DNA of 15,033 nt from an uncultured Faecalibacterium sp. (GCA_900551435.1 URVW01000058.1:1-15033); one strand, 5' to 3'. Positions 1 to 5,853 are shown, counted from the stretch's first letter. Notes: generated by a model not told the origin, from the sequence alone. A program made the numbers and translations.

Positions 1-993
1 AGCCAGATCCGCAACATCTCCACCGCGCTGGGCGGCTTGGAGGTCATCGACCGCACCATGCTCATCCTTGAAATTTTCCGCAGCCGCGCCGTGACCAACG
101 AGGGCAAGCTGCAGACCGAGCTGGCGCTCTTGCGCTATCGTCTGCCCCGTCTGCAGGGCATGGGCGAGAGCCTGAGCCGTCAGGGCGGCGGTGGCGGCGG
201 TGGTGGCGGTGCACGCCGCGGCGCAGGTGAAACGAAACTGGAACTGGACCGCCGCCACGTCCATGCCCGCATCGACGCGCTGGCCGAAAAGCTGGCCGAG
301 ATGGAAAAGCGCCGGGGCGAGAGCCGCAAGGCCCGCGCCAAGACCGGGATGCCGGTGGTCAGTCTGGTCGGCTACACCAACGTCGGCAAATCCAGCCTGA
401 TGAACGCCCTGTGCGGCCCCAGCGTCGCTGAAGCTGACATGCTCTTCGCCACGCTGGACCCCACCAGCCGGAAGCTCGTCCTGCCCAGCGGCATGGCCGT
501 GCTGCTGGTGGACACGGTCGGCTTCGTGTCCCGTCTGCCTCACAACCTTGTGGAAGCGTTCAAGTCCACGCTGGAAGAAGCCGCTTGGTCGGATGTCATC
601 GTCCGGGTGGCCGACGCCGGGGACGAGCAGCGCGAAGAACAGCTGGCCGTGACCGACGAGGTCCTTGATGGTCTGGACTGCGCCGACATCCCCCGCCTGA
701 CTGTCTACAACAAGTGCGACAAGCCGGGTGCTCTCTCCTTTGACCCCGATATCCTGCTGACCAGTGCCAAGACCGGCTATGGTCTGGACAAACTGCTGCA
801 AAAGCTGGACGAAGTCCTGAGCGACCGGGTCCACACCCTGAAGGTCCTGCTCCCCTACGACAAGCTGGGCCTTGCCGCCCCCATGCGGGAGCGCGGCAGC
901 GTTCAGGTCGAGGAGTACCGCGAGGACGGCCTGTATCTGGAAGGCATCGTCAAGACCGAGGACCTGCACTGTTTCGAAGGCTATCTGGTCTGA
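1..993 (+). CDS. hflX: GTPase HflX, 3' portion (5' end outside the window)
   Basis: This is a ribosome-associated GTPase of the HflX family, which in other bacteria binds the 50S subunit and splits or rescues stalled ribosomes. The reading frame is open from base 1 and the first visible codons already match HflX, so the gene starts upstream; the TTG at 37 is not a true start. About 330 residues are visible. In order they show the IDRTMLILEIF N-domain motif, a Gly-rich linker ending in GETKLELDRR, a helical segment, and the G domain: G1 GYTNVGKS (bases 370-393), G3 DTVGF, G4 NKCD and G5 SAK. A short C-terminal domain follows, and the stop is TGA. Oddly, the linker holds nine consecutive glycines (bases 184-210) where the family normally has a motif like GGGIGTRGPGE. 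An intrinsic terminator follows 40 bases after the stop. The family call is very sure. Confidence 0.95.
   Translation, partial: SQIRNISTALGGLEVIDRTMLILEIFRSRAVTNEGKLQTELALLRYRLPRLQGMGESLSRQGGGGGGGGGARRGAGETKLELDRRHVHARIDALAEKLAEMEKRRGESRKARAKTGMPVVSLVGYTNVGKSSLMNALCGPSVAEADMLFATLDPTSRKLVLPSGMAVLLVDTVGFVSRLPHNLVEAFKSTLEEAAWSDVIVRVADAGDEQREEQLAVTDEVLDGLDCADIPRLTVYNKCDKPGALSFDPDILLTSAKTGYGLDKLLQKLDEVLSDRVHTLKVLLPYDKLGLAAPMRERGSVQVEEYREDGLYLEGIVKTEDLHCFEGYLV
184..210 (+). repeat. GGC/GGT trinucleotide run coding nine glycines
   Basis: Nine consecutive glycine codons (a GGC/GGT mixture) lie inside hflX, in the linker before the GETKLE motif. The run is longer than the usual family linker by roughly four or five residues. 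Such a run could vary in length by replication slippage in 3-base steps without breaking the frame; that is an inference. Confidence 0.8.
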
Positions 994-1033
994 CCGGTGC
1001 ACAAAGCCACATCCTTTTGTCTTATAAAATGAG

Positions 1034-1080
1034 AACGAGCATCCTGCCGCGCAAAACGGTTCGGATGCTCGTTTTTTGTT
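1034..1080 (+). terminator. Intrinsic terminator of hflX
   Basis: A perfect 11-bp stem (AACGAGCATCC at 1034-1044 with GGATGCTCGTT at 1063-1073) has an 18-base loop that could hold a further 3-bp stem. It is followed directly by a T-rich tract. It lies 40 bases after the hflX stop codon on the same strand. Confidence 0.85.
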
Positions 1081-1104
1081 TCTCATCGAAAAAATCCCCA
1101 ACAA

Positions 1105-1138
1105 ACACAAAAACCCGCCTGGCAGCGGGTTTTTGTGT
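1105..1138. terminator. Bidirectional terminator hairpin; 3' end of the candidate small RNA
   Basis: A perfect 14-bp inverted repeat (ACACAAAAACCCGC at 1105-1118, GCGGGTTTTTGTGT at 1125-1138) has a 6-base loop. Its GC core CCCGC/GCGGG is followed by five or more T residues on both strands. On the plus strand it backs up the hflX terminator. On the minus strand it ends a transcript from the consensus promoter at 1255-1228. Confidence 0.85.
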
Positions 1139-1221
1139 ATAGAGGGGTGGGAAAGTATATAAAGTTGGGAATCGCATTTTCAGTGCAAGGCGCGCAGTTC
1201 TCTTGCGGTTCCTGCCTTGCA
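1105..1221 (-). ncRNA. Candidate small regulatory RNA, about 115 nt, no family recognised
   Basis: No protein gene fits here, but the minus strand has every part of a free-standing small RNA gene. A consensus promoter (TTGACA, 16-base spacer, TATAAT; 1255-1228) places the start at about 1220-1221. The RNA would begin directly with a hairpin: TGCAAGGC (1221-1214) pairs with GCCTTGCA (1191-1184), and an inner CGCA/TGCG stem closes a 7-base loop AGAGAAC. A mostly unpaired pyrimidine-rich stretch follows (about 1180-1140) with CCC-rich patches, including CCCACCCCTC. The RNA ends at the hairpin and T-tract at 1138-1105. C-rich single-stranded patches that target Shine-Dalgarno sites are typical of trans-acting small RNAs in Firmicutes. 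It does not look like SRP RNA, 6S RNA, tmRNA or RNase P RNA. It is transcribed divergently from the neighbouring Lrp-type gene. Transcription itself is inferred, not observed. Confidence 0.6.
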
Positions 1222-1227
1222 AGATGT

Positions 1228-1255
1228 ATTATACCCATTTTTCTTTTCTTGTCAA
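1228..1255 (-). promoter_or_regulatory. Consensus sigma-A promoter on the minus strand
   Basis: On the minus strand the -35 box TTGACA (1255-1250) and -10 box TATAAT (1233-1228) both match the consensus exactly, with a 16-base spacer. The expected start is at about 1220-1221. No minus-strand protein gene lies downstream; the only element in range is the hairpin/terminator unit called here as a small RNA. Confidence 0.75.
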
Positions 1256-1288
1256 ACAAAATTTTTGCAGTTTGCTTTAATTTAGCAC

Positions 1289-1317
1289 TTTACATTTTGA
1301 GCAAAACTTTATATAAT
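1289..1317 (+). promoter_or_regulatory. Promoter of the Lrp-family regulator gene
   Basis: The -35 box TTTACA (1289-1294) is separated by a 17-base spacer from a perfect -10 box TATAAT (1312-1317). The predicted start near 1324 gives a leader of about 110 nt. It is back to back with the minus-strand small RNA promoter, whose -35 box is only 33 bases away. Confidence 0.7.
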
Positions 1318-1332
1318 TAACATAGCCCGATT

Positions 1333-1351
1333 TTTTCCGAGCTTTTCCGAG
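1333..1351 (+). repeat. Tandem direct repeat TTTTCCGAG in the lrp leader
   Basis: The 9-base word TTTTCCGAG occurs at 1333-1341 and again at 1343-1351, a 10-base period that is about one helical turn. It lies just downstream of the predicted transcription start of the Lrp-type gene. It could be a protein binding site or simply chance. Confidence 0.4.
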
Positions 1352-1381
1352 GTTTGTATGATTATTACAACATTAAAACTT

Positions 1382-1396
1382 TACTTTCAGAAATTT
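1382..1396. promoter_or_regulatory. Possible CodY-type operator
   Basis: TACTTTCAGAAATTT matches 12 of 15 positions of the published CodY box AATTTTCWGAAAATT. It lies between the predicted start of transcription and the lrp ribosome-binding site, where a bound repressor would block elongation. The flank is AT-rich, so a chance match is quite possible, and I cannot see whether this genome encodes CodY. Confidence 0.3.
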
Positions 1397-1420
1397 TTAT
1401 GAATTTCAACATATTTGAAA

Positions 1421-1426
1421 AAGGAG
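1421..1426 (+). promoter_or_regulatory. Ribosome-binding site that fixes the lrp start
   Basis: AAGGAG ends 9 bases before the ATG at 1436. The in-frame TTG at 1415 lies upstream of this site and would put it inside the coding region, so the ATG is the start. Confidence 0.8.
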
Positions 1427-1435
1427 ACCTTCCTC

Positions 1436-1876
1436 ATGGACGATTTAGACCGCAAGATCCTCTCCCTCCTCGCTAAAAATGCCCGGATGCCGGTCAAAGA
1501 GATTGCAGAGCAGGTGGCGCTGACCAGCCCCGCCGTGTCCAGCCGCATCCACAAGCTCGAGACCGACGGCGTGATCAGCGGATACACCGTCGTGCTCAAC
1601 CGTCCGGCAGACCGCGTTTACGTCGATGCGCTCATCAGCCTTTCGGTCACTCCCAGCCACCGCGACGAGCTGGTAGAGCTGATGCAGAACAGCAAGGAAG
1701 TGCTTCAGTGCTACCATGTCACCGGCGCGTATACCTTCCTGATCAAGGTCAGCTGCGGCAGCATGCCCCAGCTGGAGCACCTCATTTTACAGTTCCAGAA
1801 GCTCGGCACGACCAGCACCCAGATCATCCTGTCCACGCCGGTCAACCACGGCGACCTCGAAGCACTGATGCTCTGA
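1436..1876 (+). CDS. Lrp/AsnC family transcriptional regulator
   Basis: This 146-residue protein is of normal length for the leucine-responsive regulator (feast/famine) family. These proteins form dimers and octamers, bind amino acids and control amino acid uptake and metabolism. The N-terminal winged helix begins MDDLDRKILSLLAKNAR, with the recognition helix at about residues 30-41 (TSPAVSSRIHKLE). The C-terminal RAM effector domain spans about 61-140 and carries the signature VTGAYTFLIKV (95-105). It has its own promoter and a leader of about 110 nt that includes a direct repeat and a CodY-like sequence. No terminator is obvious after it, so it may be co-transcribed with the lipoprotein gene 163 bases on. 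Regulation of the nearby peptide permease is plausible for the family but only inferred. The specific orthologue cannot be named. Confidence 0.92.
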   Translation: MDDLDRKILSLLAKNARMPVKEIAEQVALTSPAVSSRIHKLETDGVISGYTVVLNRPADRVYVDALISLSVTPSHRDELVELMQNSKEVLQCYHVTGAYTFLIKVSCGSMPQLEHLILQFQKLGTTSTQIILSTPVNHGDLEALML

Positions 1877-2039
1877 GCGCTGTTCATAAAATCGTTACAG
1901 GACCAGCGCAATCTTCCGGGCCGGTGGTTCGTATTCCGGGTACAAGCCGCTTACGCTTACATAATGACAGGGCGCACCTGCCATACTAACCACACGAACG
2001 GCTGTCCGCTTCTTTGAACGATGAAAGGAATCCGAACCT

Positions 2040-2606
2040 ATGAAGTCTTTGACCAAACGCATCCTTGCCGCCCTGCTGGCTGCGGCATTCCTGCTCGCGC
2101 TGGCGGGCTGCAGCACCCCGGGCAAGAACAACACGCCCAAGGACTACACTCAAATCCTCCACGACGCCCGCCCTGACGAGGACAACGAATACTATATGAT
2201 CTTCTCTCCCGGCGAGGACGGCAAATTCACCGCCCAGTACGGCTACAGTGAAAGCTACGAGAGCGCCGACCAGCTGGACGAAGAGATCCGGAACATGCTG
2301 TTCCCCCTGCTCAACCTTGAAGAGGGCGACTACACCGATTTTGCCGCCTCCGTCTCCGGCATGATGGTCCAGAGCTACGCCATCGCCATCGTCAAGCCCG
2401 CCGAGGGGAAGCAGCAGGCTGTGTTCGACGCCATGGATGCCTATGTCCAGAGCCAGATGCAGAGCATGGAGCACTACCTCGAGGACCAGTACGAGATCGC
2501 CGCTTCGGCTCACATCTCCACGGCCCCCACCGGCGAAGTCATCCTCGTCTGCTGTGAGGACCCCGAAACGGTCCTTTCCGCGATCAAAACGGCGCTGTCC
2601 GCATAA
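2040..2606 (+). CDS. DUF4358-like lipoprotein
   Basis: This is a 188-residue predicted lipoprotein. It has a positively charged N-terminus (KSLTKR), a hydrophobic core and a lipobox LALAGC with the lipidated cysteine at residue 24, so the mature protein should be anchored to the outer face of the membrane. The mature part is acidic. Its second half carries the pattern MMVQSYAIAIVKP, then an amphipathic AMDAYVQSQMQSMEHYL segment and DQYEIA, then a strand-like VILVCCEDP. That pattern fits the DUF4358 family of Firmicutes as I remember it; its function is unknown. The start is the ATG preceded by AAAGGA (2024-2029). It lies between the Lrp-type gene and the peptide permease operon but is too small to be the missing OppA. 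A strong terminator follows. Lipoprotein nature is sure; the DUF assignment is fairly sure. Confidence 0.85.
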   Translation: MKSLTKRILAALLAAAFLLALAGCSTPGKNNTPKDYTQILHDARPDEDNEYYMIFSPGEDGKFTAQYGYSESYESADQLDEEIRNMLFPLLNLEEGDYTDFAASVSGMMVQSYAIAIVKPAEGKQQAVFDAMDAYVQSQMQSMEHYLEDQYEIAASAHISTAPTGEVILVCCEDPETVLSAIKTALSA

Positions 2607-2622
2607 AATCGTTTTTTATCTC

Positions 2623-2657
2623 AGGAAGCTGCTGTATGGCAGCTTCCTTTTTATTTT
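2623..2657 (+). terminator. Intrinsic terminator after the lipoprotein gene
   Basis: A perfect 10-bp stem (AGGAAGCTGC at 2623-2632, GCAGCTTCCT at 2639-2648) has a 6-base loop TGTATG and runs into a T-rich tail. It lies 16 bases after the stop codon, so the opp operon probably has its own promoter. Confidence 0.88.
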
Positions 2658-2663
2658 CTTTCG

Positions 2664-2697
2664 CAAAAAGCCTTCAAAAAGCGTCCTCTGCAAAAAG
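2664..2697 (+). repeat. Three copies of CAAAAAG upstream of opp
   Basis: The word CAAAAAG occurs at 2664-2670, 2675-2681 and 2691-2697, between the lipoprotein terminator and the opp leader. It may be an upstream A-tract or UP-like element, or plain low complexity. No function is claimed. Confidence 0.3.
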
Positions 2698-2719
2698 TTT
2701 TTTCAAAATCCCTCTAAAT

Positions 2720-2741
2720 CACTTTCCAAAAGTGTTTTTTT
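2720..2741 (+). terminator. Small terminator-like hairpin upstream of oppB
   Basis: CACTTT (2720-2725) and AAAGTG (2729-2734) form a 6-bp stem with a 3-base loop, followed by seven T residues (2735-2741). It is short and AT-rich but has the form of an intrinsic terminator. It sits 73 bases before oppB, so it could be a second terminator or an attenuator, depending on where the opp promoter is. Only weak promoter candidates are visible, for example TTTCCA at 2723 with TATTCT at 2746. Confidence 0.35.
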
Positions 2742-2793
2742 GATGTATTCTATTTCTATCCCTTGTGCATTCTGCGCGGGGAACGCTAAAACG

Positions 2794-2802
2794 AAAGAGG
2801 GG
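2794..2802 (+). promoter_or_regulatory. oppB ribosome-binding site
   Basis: The purine run AAAGAGGGG ends 11 bases before the ATG at 2814. The in-frame GTG at 2802 overlaps this site and is therefore unlikely as a start. The 9 bases AGAGGGGTG at 2796-2804 also occur at 1141-1149, inside the small RNA candidate on its opposite strand, so the RNA is complementary to this site. Confidence 0.7.
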
Positions 2803-2813
2803 TGCGCACAGAT

Positions 2814-3755
2814 ATGCTCAAATATCTGGCCAAACGCATCGGGCGCTCGATCCTGACGCTGTTCATCATTGTAACGCTCGTTTTCTGTCTGCTCCGGCTG
2901 ATGCCGGTAGAAGGCTACTTTGCAAACTATGAAAAAATGACCGAAGCGCAGATTCAGGCTGGTCTGCAGTCCATGGGTCTGCTGGACCCGCTGCCGGTCC
3001 AGATCGGACGGTTCTGGTGGAATGCGCTCCACGGCGACCTCGGCGTGAGCCATATTTATAAGGTGAACGCCTCGGTCACCAGCATTCTGGCCAAGAAGCT
3101 GCCCATCTCGGTGCAGATGGGTGTGTTCTCCATGCTGCTGAGCCTTGTGGTGGGCATTCCGATGGGCCTGTTTATGGGCCGCTTCAAGAACCGCTGGCCG
3201 GATAAGATCGGCACGGCCATCATCGTGCTCATTCAGGCGGTCCCGGCAGCGGTGTATTATTTGTACATCCAGATGTACGGCACGACCGCGCTGGGCGTCG
3301 GCTTGCTGTTCGACGCTTCGGACTGGCGGTACTGGGTGCTGCCCATCTGCTCCATGAGCCTTGGCAACGTGGCGTTCTACGCGATGTGGCTGCGCCGCTA
3401 CATGGTGGACGAGAGCAACAAGGACTACGTCCGTCTGGCGCTGGCCAAGGGCGTGAGCGAGAACAACATTGCGCTGCATCATGTGTTCCGCAACGCGATG
3501 GTCCCGCTGGTGCAGTACATCCCGTCTGCCTTCCTGAACACCGTTGTCGGCTCCATCTACATTGAGAGCCTGTACAGCATCCCGGGCATGGGCGGTCTGC
3601 TGGTCACCTGCGTCCAGCGGCACGACAACACTATGGTGCAGGGCATCGTTCTGCTCTACGCCTGTGTGGGCATCGTGGGCCTGATCTTGGGCGACCTGCT
3701 CATGGTCCTCATTGACCCCCGCATCAGCTTTGGCAAGAAAGAAGGTGGCCGATAA
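2814..3755 (+). CDS. oppB: Oligopeptide ABC transporter permease OppB
   Basis: This 313-residue inner-membrane permease is one half of the channel of an oligopeptide importer. It begins MLKYLAKRIGRSILTLFIIV, the typical OppB/DppB opening. It has about six membrane segments and the ATPase-contacting EAA loop near DYVRLALAKGVSENNIALHHVFRNAMVPL. The conserved ending includes SIPGMGGLL and LIDPRISFG. The ATG at 2814 is preferred over the GTG at 2802 because of the ribosome-binding site position. The stop codon overlaps the start of oppC by one base (TAATG), implying translational coupling. Streptococcal AmiC-type partners carry a large extra loop, but this protein has the standard length. Peptide rather than nickel or sugar transport is inferred from the whole operon. 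Confidence 0.9.
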   Translation: MLKYLAKRIGRSILTLFIIVTLVFCLLRLMPVEGYFANYEKMTEAQIQAGLQSMGLLDPLPVQIGRFWWNALHGDLGVSHIYKVNASVTSILAKKLPISVQMGVFSMLLSLVVGIPMGLFMGRFKNRWPDKIGTAIIVLIQAVPAAVYYLYIQMYGTTALGVGLLFDASDWRYWVLPICSMSLGNVAFYAMWLRRYMVDESNKDYVRLALAKGVSENNIALHHVFRNAMVPLVQYIPSAFLNTVVGSIYIESLYSIPGMGGLLVTCVQRHDNTMVQGIVLLYACVGIVGLILGDLLMVLIDPRISFGKKEGGR

Positions 3756-4786
3756 TGCTGTTCCATATGAAAGATCACAAGGCAGCGGTGCTCGAGAACG
3801 AGCTGAACAAGCTGCAGAAGGACGGCCCCGCTGCTTGGGCCGACCTGCCGGAGGACGAGCTGTTCACTCCCGCCGGGTTCAGCGAGGAACAGGCCGAAGC
3901 CACGGCCTATTCCAACTACAGCTATTGGGGAAGCACTTTCCGCGCCTTCTTCAAGAATAAAGTCGCGGTGGCTCTGCTCATCGCGCTGGTGGCGGTGGTC
4001 GCATTCGCGTTCCTCCAGCCCTATCTGCCCGGTCAGGTGGACCCGAACCTCTGCGAGGTGGACCCTGCCACCGGCATCCAGTACCGCAACATTGCCCCGG
4101 GCGAAAAAGGCTTCATCTGGGGTTCCAACGCCATCGGTCAGGACCTGTGGGCACGCATCTGGGCGGGCGCACGCACCAGTCTGACCATCGCCTTCTTCGT
4201 GGCCATCATCGAGGCCGTGGTGGGCATCACGGTGGGTGTGCTGTGGGGCTATGTCCGCCAGCTGGACTTCTTCTTCACCGAGCTGTACAACATCTGTGAC
4301 AACATTCCCTCCACCATCATCCTGATCCTGATCTCCTATGTGGCCTCCCCCAGCATCAAAACGCTGATCTTGGGCATGTCGCTGACGGGCTGGATCGCGA
4401 TGGCGCGCTTCATCCGCAACCAAATCCTGATCATCCGCGACCGTGATTACAACGTTGCTTCCCGCTGCATCGGCACGCCGACGTCCCGCATCGTTCTGCG
4501 CAACCTGCTGCCCTATCTGGTATCGGTCATCATGCTGCGCATGGCGCTGACCATCCCCGCCGCCATCGGCAGCGAGGTGTTCATCACCTACATCGGTCTG
4601 GGCCTGTCGGTCGAGACGCCCTCGCTGGGCAACCTGATCAACGACGGCCGCAAGGTCATGATGCAGGCCGGTCTGCGGTATCAGCTGCTCTACCCCACCA
4701 TCATCCTGAGCTTCGTCACCATCGCGTTCTATCTGATCGGCAACGCCTTCTCCGACGCCGCCGACCCGAAGAACCACATGCAGTAA
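3755..4786 (+). CDS. oppC: Oligopeptide ABC transporter permease OppC
   Basis: This 343-residue second permease pairs with OppB. It has a long, charged cytoplasmic N-terminus of about 65 residues, then a first membrane helix (about residues 70-90, VAVALLIALVAVVAFAFL). After an external segment come SNAIGQDLWARIWAGARTSL, the usual OppC signature, and further helices. The EAA loop is around VASRCIGTPTSRIVLRNLLPYL, followed by IGLGLSVETPSLGNL near the end. The start ATG shares one base with the oppB stop and has an AGGTGG site 6 bases upstream; a second in-frame ATG lies 12 bases further on. The long acidic N-terminal arm resembles AmiD/OppC proteins of Gram-positive bacteria. Confidence 0.9.
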   Translation: MLFHMKDHKAAVLENELNKLQKDGPAAWADLPEDELFTPAGFSEEQAEATAYSNYSYWGSTFRAFFKNKVAVALLIALVAVVAFAFLQPYLPGQVDPNLCEVDPATGIQYRNIAPGEKGFIWGSNAIGQDLWARIWAGARTSLTIAFFVAIIEAVVGITVGVLWGYVRQLDFFFTELYNICDNIPSTIILILISYVASPSIKTLILGMSLTGWIAMARFIRNQILIIRDRDYNVASRCIGTPTSRIVLRNLLPYLVSVIMLRMALTIPAAIGSEVFITYIGLGLSVETPSLGNLINDGRKVMMQAGLRYQLLYPTIILSFVTIAFYLIGNAFSDAADPKNHMQ

Positions 4787-4799
4787 GGAGGGACAGAAG

Positions 4800-5852
4800 A
4801 TGGAAAAGAATCAGCTGATCCTTTCGGTCAAGGATTTGAACATCAAATTCAATCTGCGTGGAAAAGTGCTCCACGCCATCCGCGGCATCGATCTGGACAT
4901 CTACCACGGCGAAGTCCTCGCCATCGTGGGCGAGTCCGGCTCGGGCAAGAGCGTTTTCACCAAGTCCTTCATGGGCTTGCTGGACGCCAATGGTTCCATC
5001 ACCGGCGGAACCATCGACTATTACGGCGCAGACGACGGCAAAGCCATCCGCCTATCCGACCTGAAAAAAGAAAAAGACTGGCTCCGGGTGCGCGGCCATG
5101 AGATCGCGATGATCATGCAGGACCCCATGACCAGCCTGAACCCGCTGAAAACCATCGGCGACCAGATCATGGAGGCCGTCGAGCTGCATCAGCACCTCAA
5201 GGGCAAAGCCGCCAAGGAAAAGACCTTGGAATACCTGCGGGATGTCGGCATTGCAGACCCGGAAGTTCGCTTCAGCCAGTATCCGCACGAGTTCTCCGGC
5301 GGTATGCGCCAGCGCGTCGTCATCGCCATTGCCGTGGCGTGCAACCCGCAGATCCTCATTTGCGACGAGCCGACCACCGCACTGGACGTGACCATTCAGG
5401 CGCAGATCTTACAGCTGCTCAAGGAGATGCAGGTCAAGTACAACCTGACCATCGTTCTCATCACCCACGACCTCGGCGTTGTGGCCAACATCGCGGACCG
5501 GGTCGCCGTCATGTATGCGGGCGACATCGTGGAAATCGGTACGTCTGATGAAATCTACTACGACCCCCGCCACCCCTACACTTGGGCGCTGCTGTCCAGC
5601 ATGCCCCAGATGGGCATTAAAGGCGAGGACCTGTTCAACATTCAGGGCACGCCCCCGAACTTGTTCATGGAGATCCACGGCGACGCCTTTGCGCCCCGCA
5701 ACCCGCAGGCGCTCAAGATCGACTTCGTCAAGCGCCCGCCCTACTTCGAGGTCAGCCCCACCCACAAGGCCAAGACATGGCTGCTGGACCCGCGTGCGCC
5801 CAAAGTGGAACCGCCGCTGGTCGTCAAGCTGCTGAAAGAGGAGGGGATGTAA
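4800..5852 (+). CDS. oppD: Oligopeptide ABC transporter ATP-binding protein OppD
   Basis: This 350-residue ATPase subunit powers the peptide importer from the cytoplasmic side. Visible motifs are Walker A GESGSGKS (44-51), Q-loop Q107 in MQDP, signature FSGGMRQR (165-172), Walker B ILICDE (185-190) and switch H223. The oligopeptide-specific C-terminal region follows HPYTWALLSSMP. All ATPase residues are intact. The C-terminal region that carries three cysteines in many OppD/DppD proteins (of the form GCxFxxRC) reads GDAFAPRN here. The cysteines are replaced by Asp and Asn, as I recall for the Ami/Opp type of streptococci. The ribosome-binding site AAGGAGG overlaps the oppC stop codon. The gene is followed after 1 base by oppF. 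Confidence 0.92.
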   Translation: MEKNQLILSVKDLNIKFNLRGKVLHAIRGIDLDIYHGEVLAIVGESGSGKSVFTKSFMGLLDANGSITGGTIDYYGADDGKAIRLSDLKKEKDWLRVRGHEIAMIMQDPMTSLNPLKTIGDQIMEAVELHQHLKGKAAKEKTLEYLRDVGIADPEVRFSQYPHEFSGGMRQRVVIAIAVACNPQILICDEPTTALDVTIQAQILQLLKEMQVKYNLTIVLITHDLGVVANIADRVAVMYAGDIVEIGTSDEIYYDPRHPYTWALLSSMPQMGIKGEDLFNIQGTPPNLFMEIHGDAFAPRNPQALKIDFVKRPPYFEVSPTHKAKTWLLDPRAPKVEPPLVVKLLKEEGM

Positions 5853-5853
5853 C

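Noticed and set aside
1105..1221. Reading the small RNA as bacterial SRP RNA (4.5S), 6S RNA or a T-box/riboswitch leader.
   Set aside because: The conserved SRP loop motif is absent, the length and layout do not fit 6S RNA, and no minus-strand gene follows that a riboswitch could control.
1022..1222. A 66-codon minus-strand frame across the small RNA region, starting at TTG 1222.
   Set aside because: It reads straight through the terminator hairpin, has no ribosome-binding site at its start (its first codon lies at the predicted transcription start) and resembles no protein. An inner ATG in the same frame also lacks a site.
1135..1320. A 61-codon plus-strand frame between hflX and lrp.
   Set aside because: No ribosome-binding site or family resemblance is seen, and it overlaps both promoters and the terminator.
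1877..1909. Inverted repeat GCGCTG/CAGCGC after the lrp stop codon as a terminator.
   Set aside because: The stem is only 6 bp with a 21-base loop and no T-tract follows, so I do not call it a terminator.
1936..1965. A promoter for the lipoprotein gene using CATAAT at 1960-1965.
   Set aside because: No acceptable -35 box is found at 16-18 bases upstream; co-transcription with lrp is as likely.
2802..2813. GTG at 2802 as the start of oppB.
   Set aside because: It overlaps the purine-rich ribosome-binding site; the ATG at 2814 has the right spacing and begins the conserved MLKYLAKR motif.
2703..4777. Long minus-strand frames opposite oppB and oppC.
   Set aside because: They have the same shadow composition, and the plus strand carries coupled, conserved permease genes.
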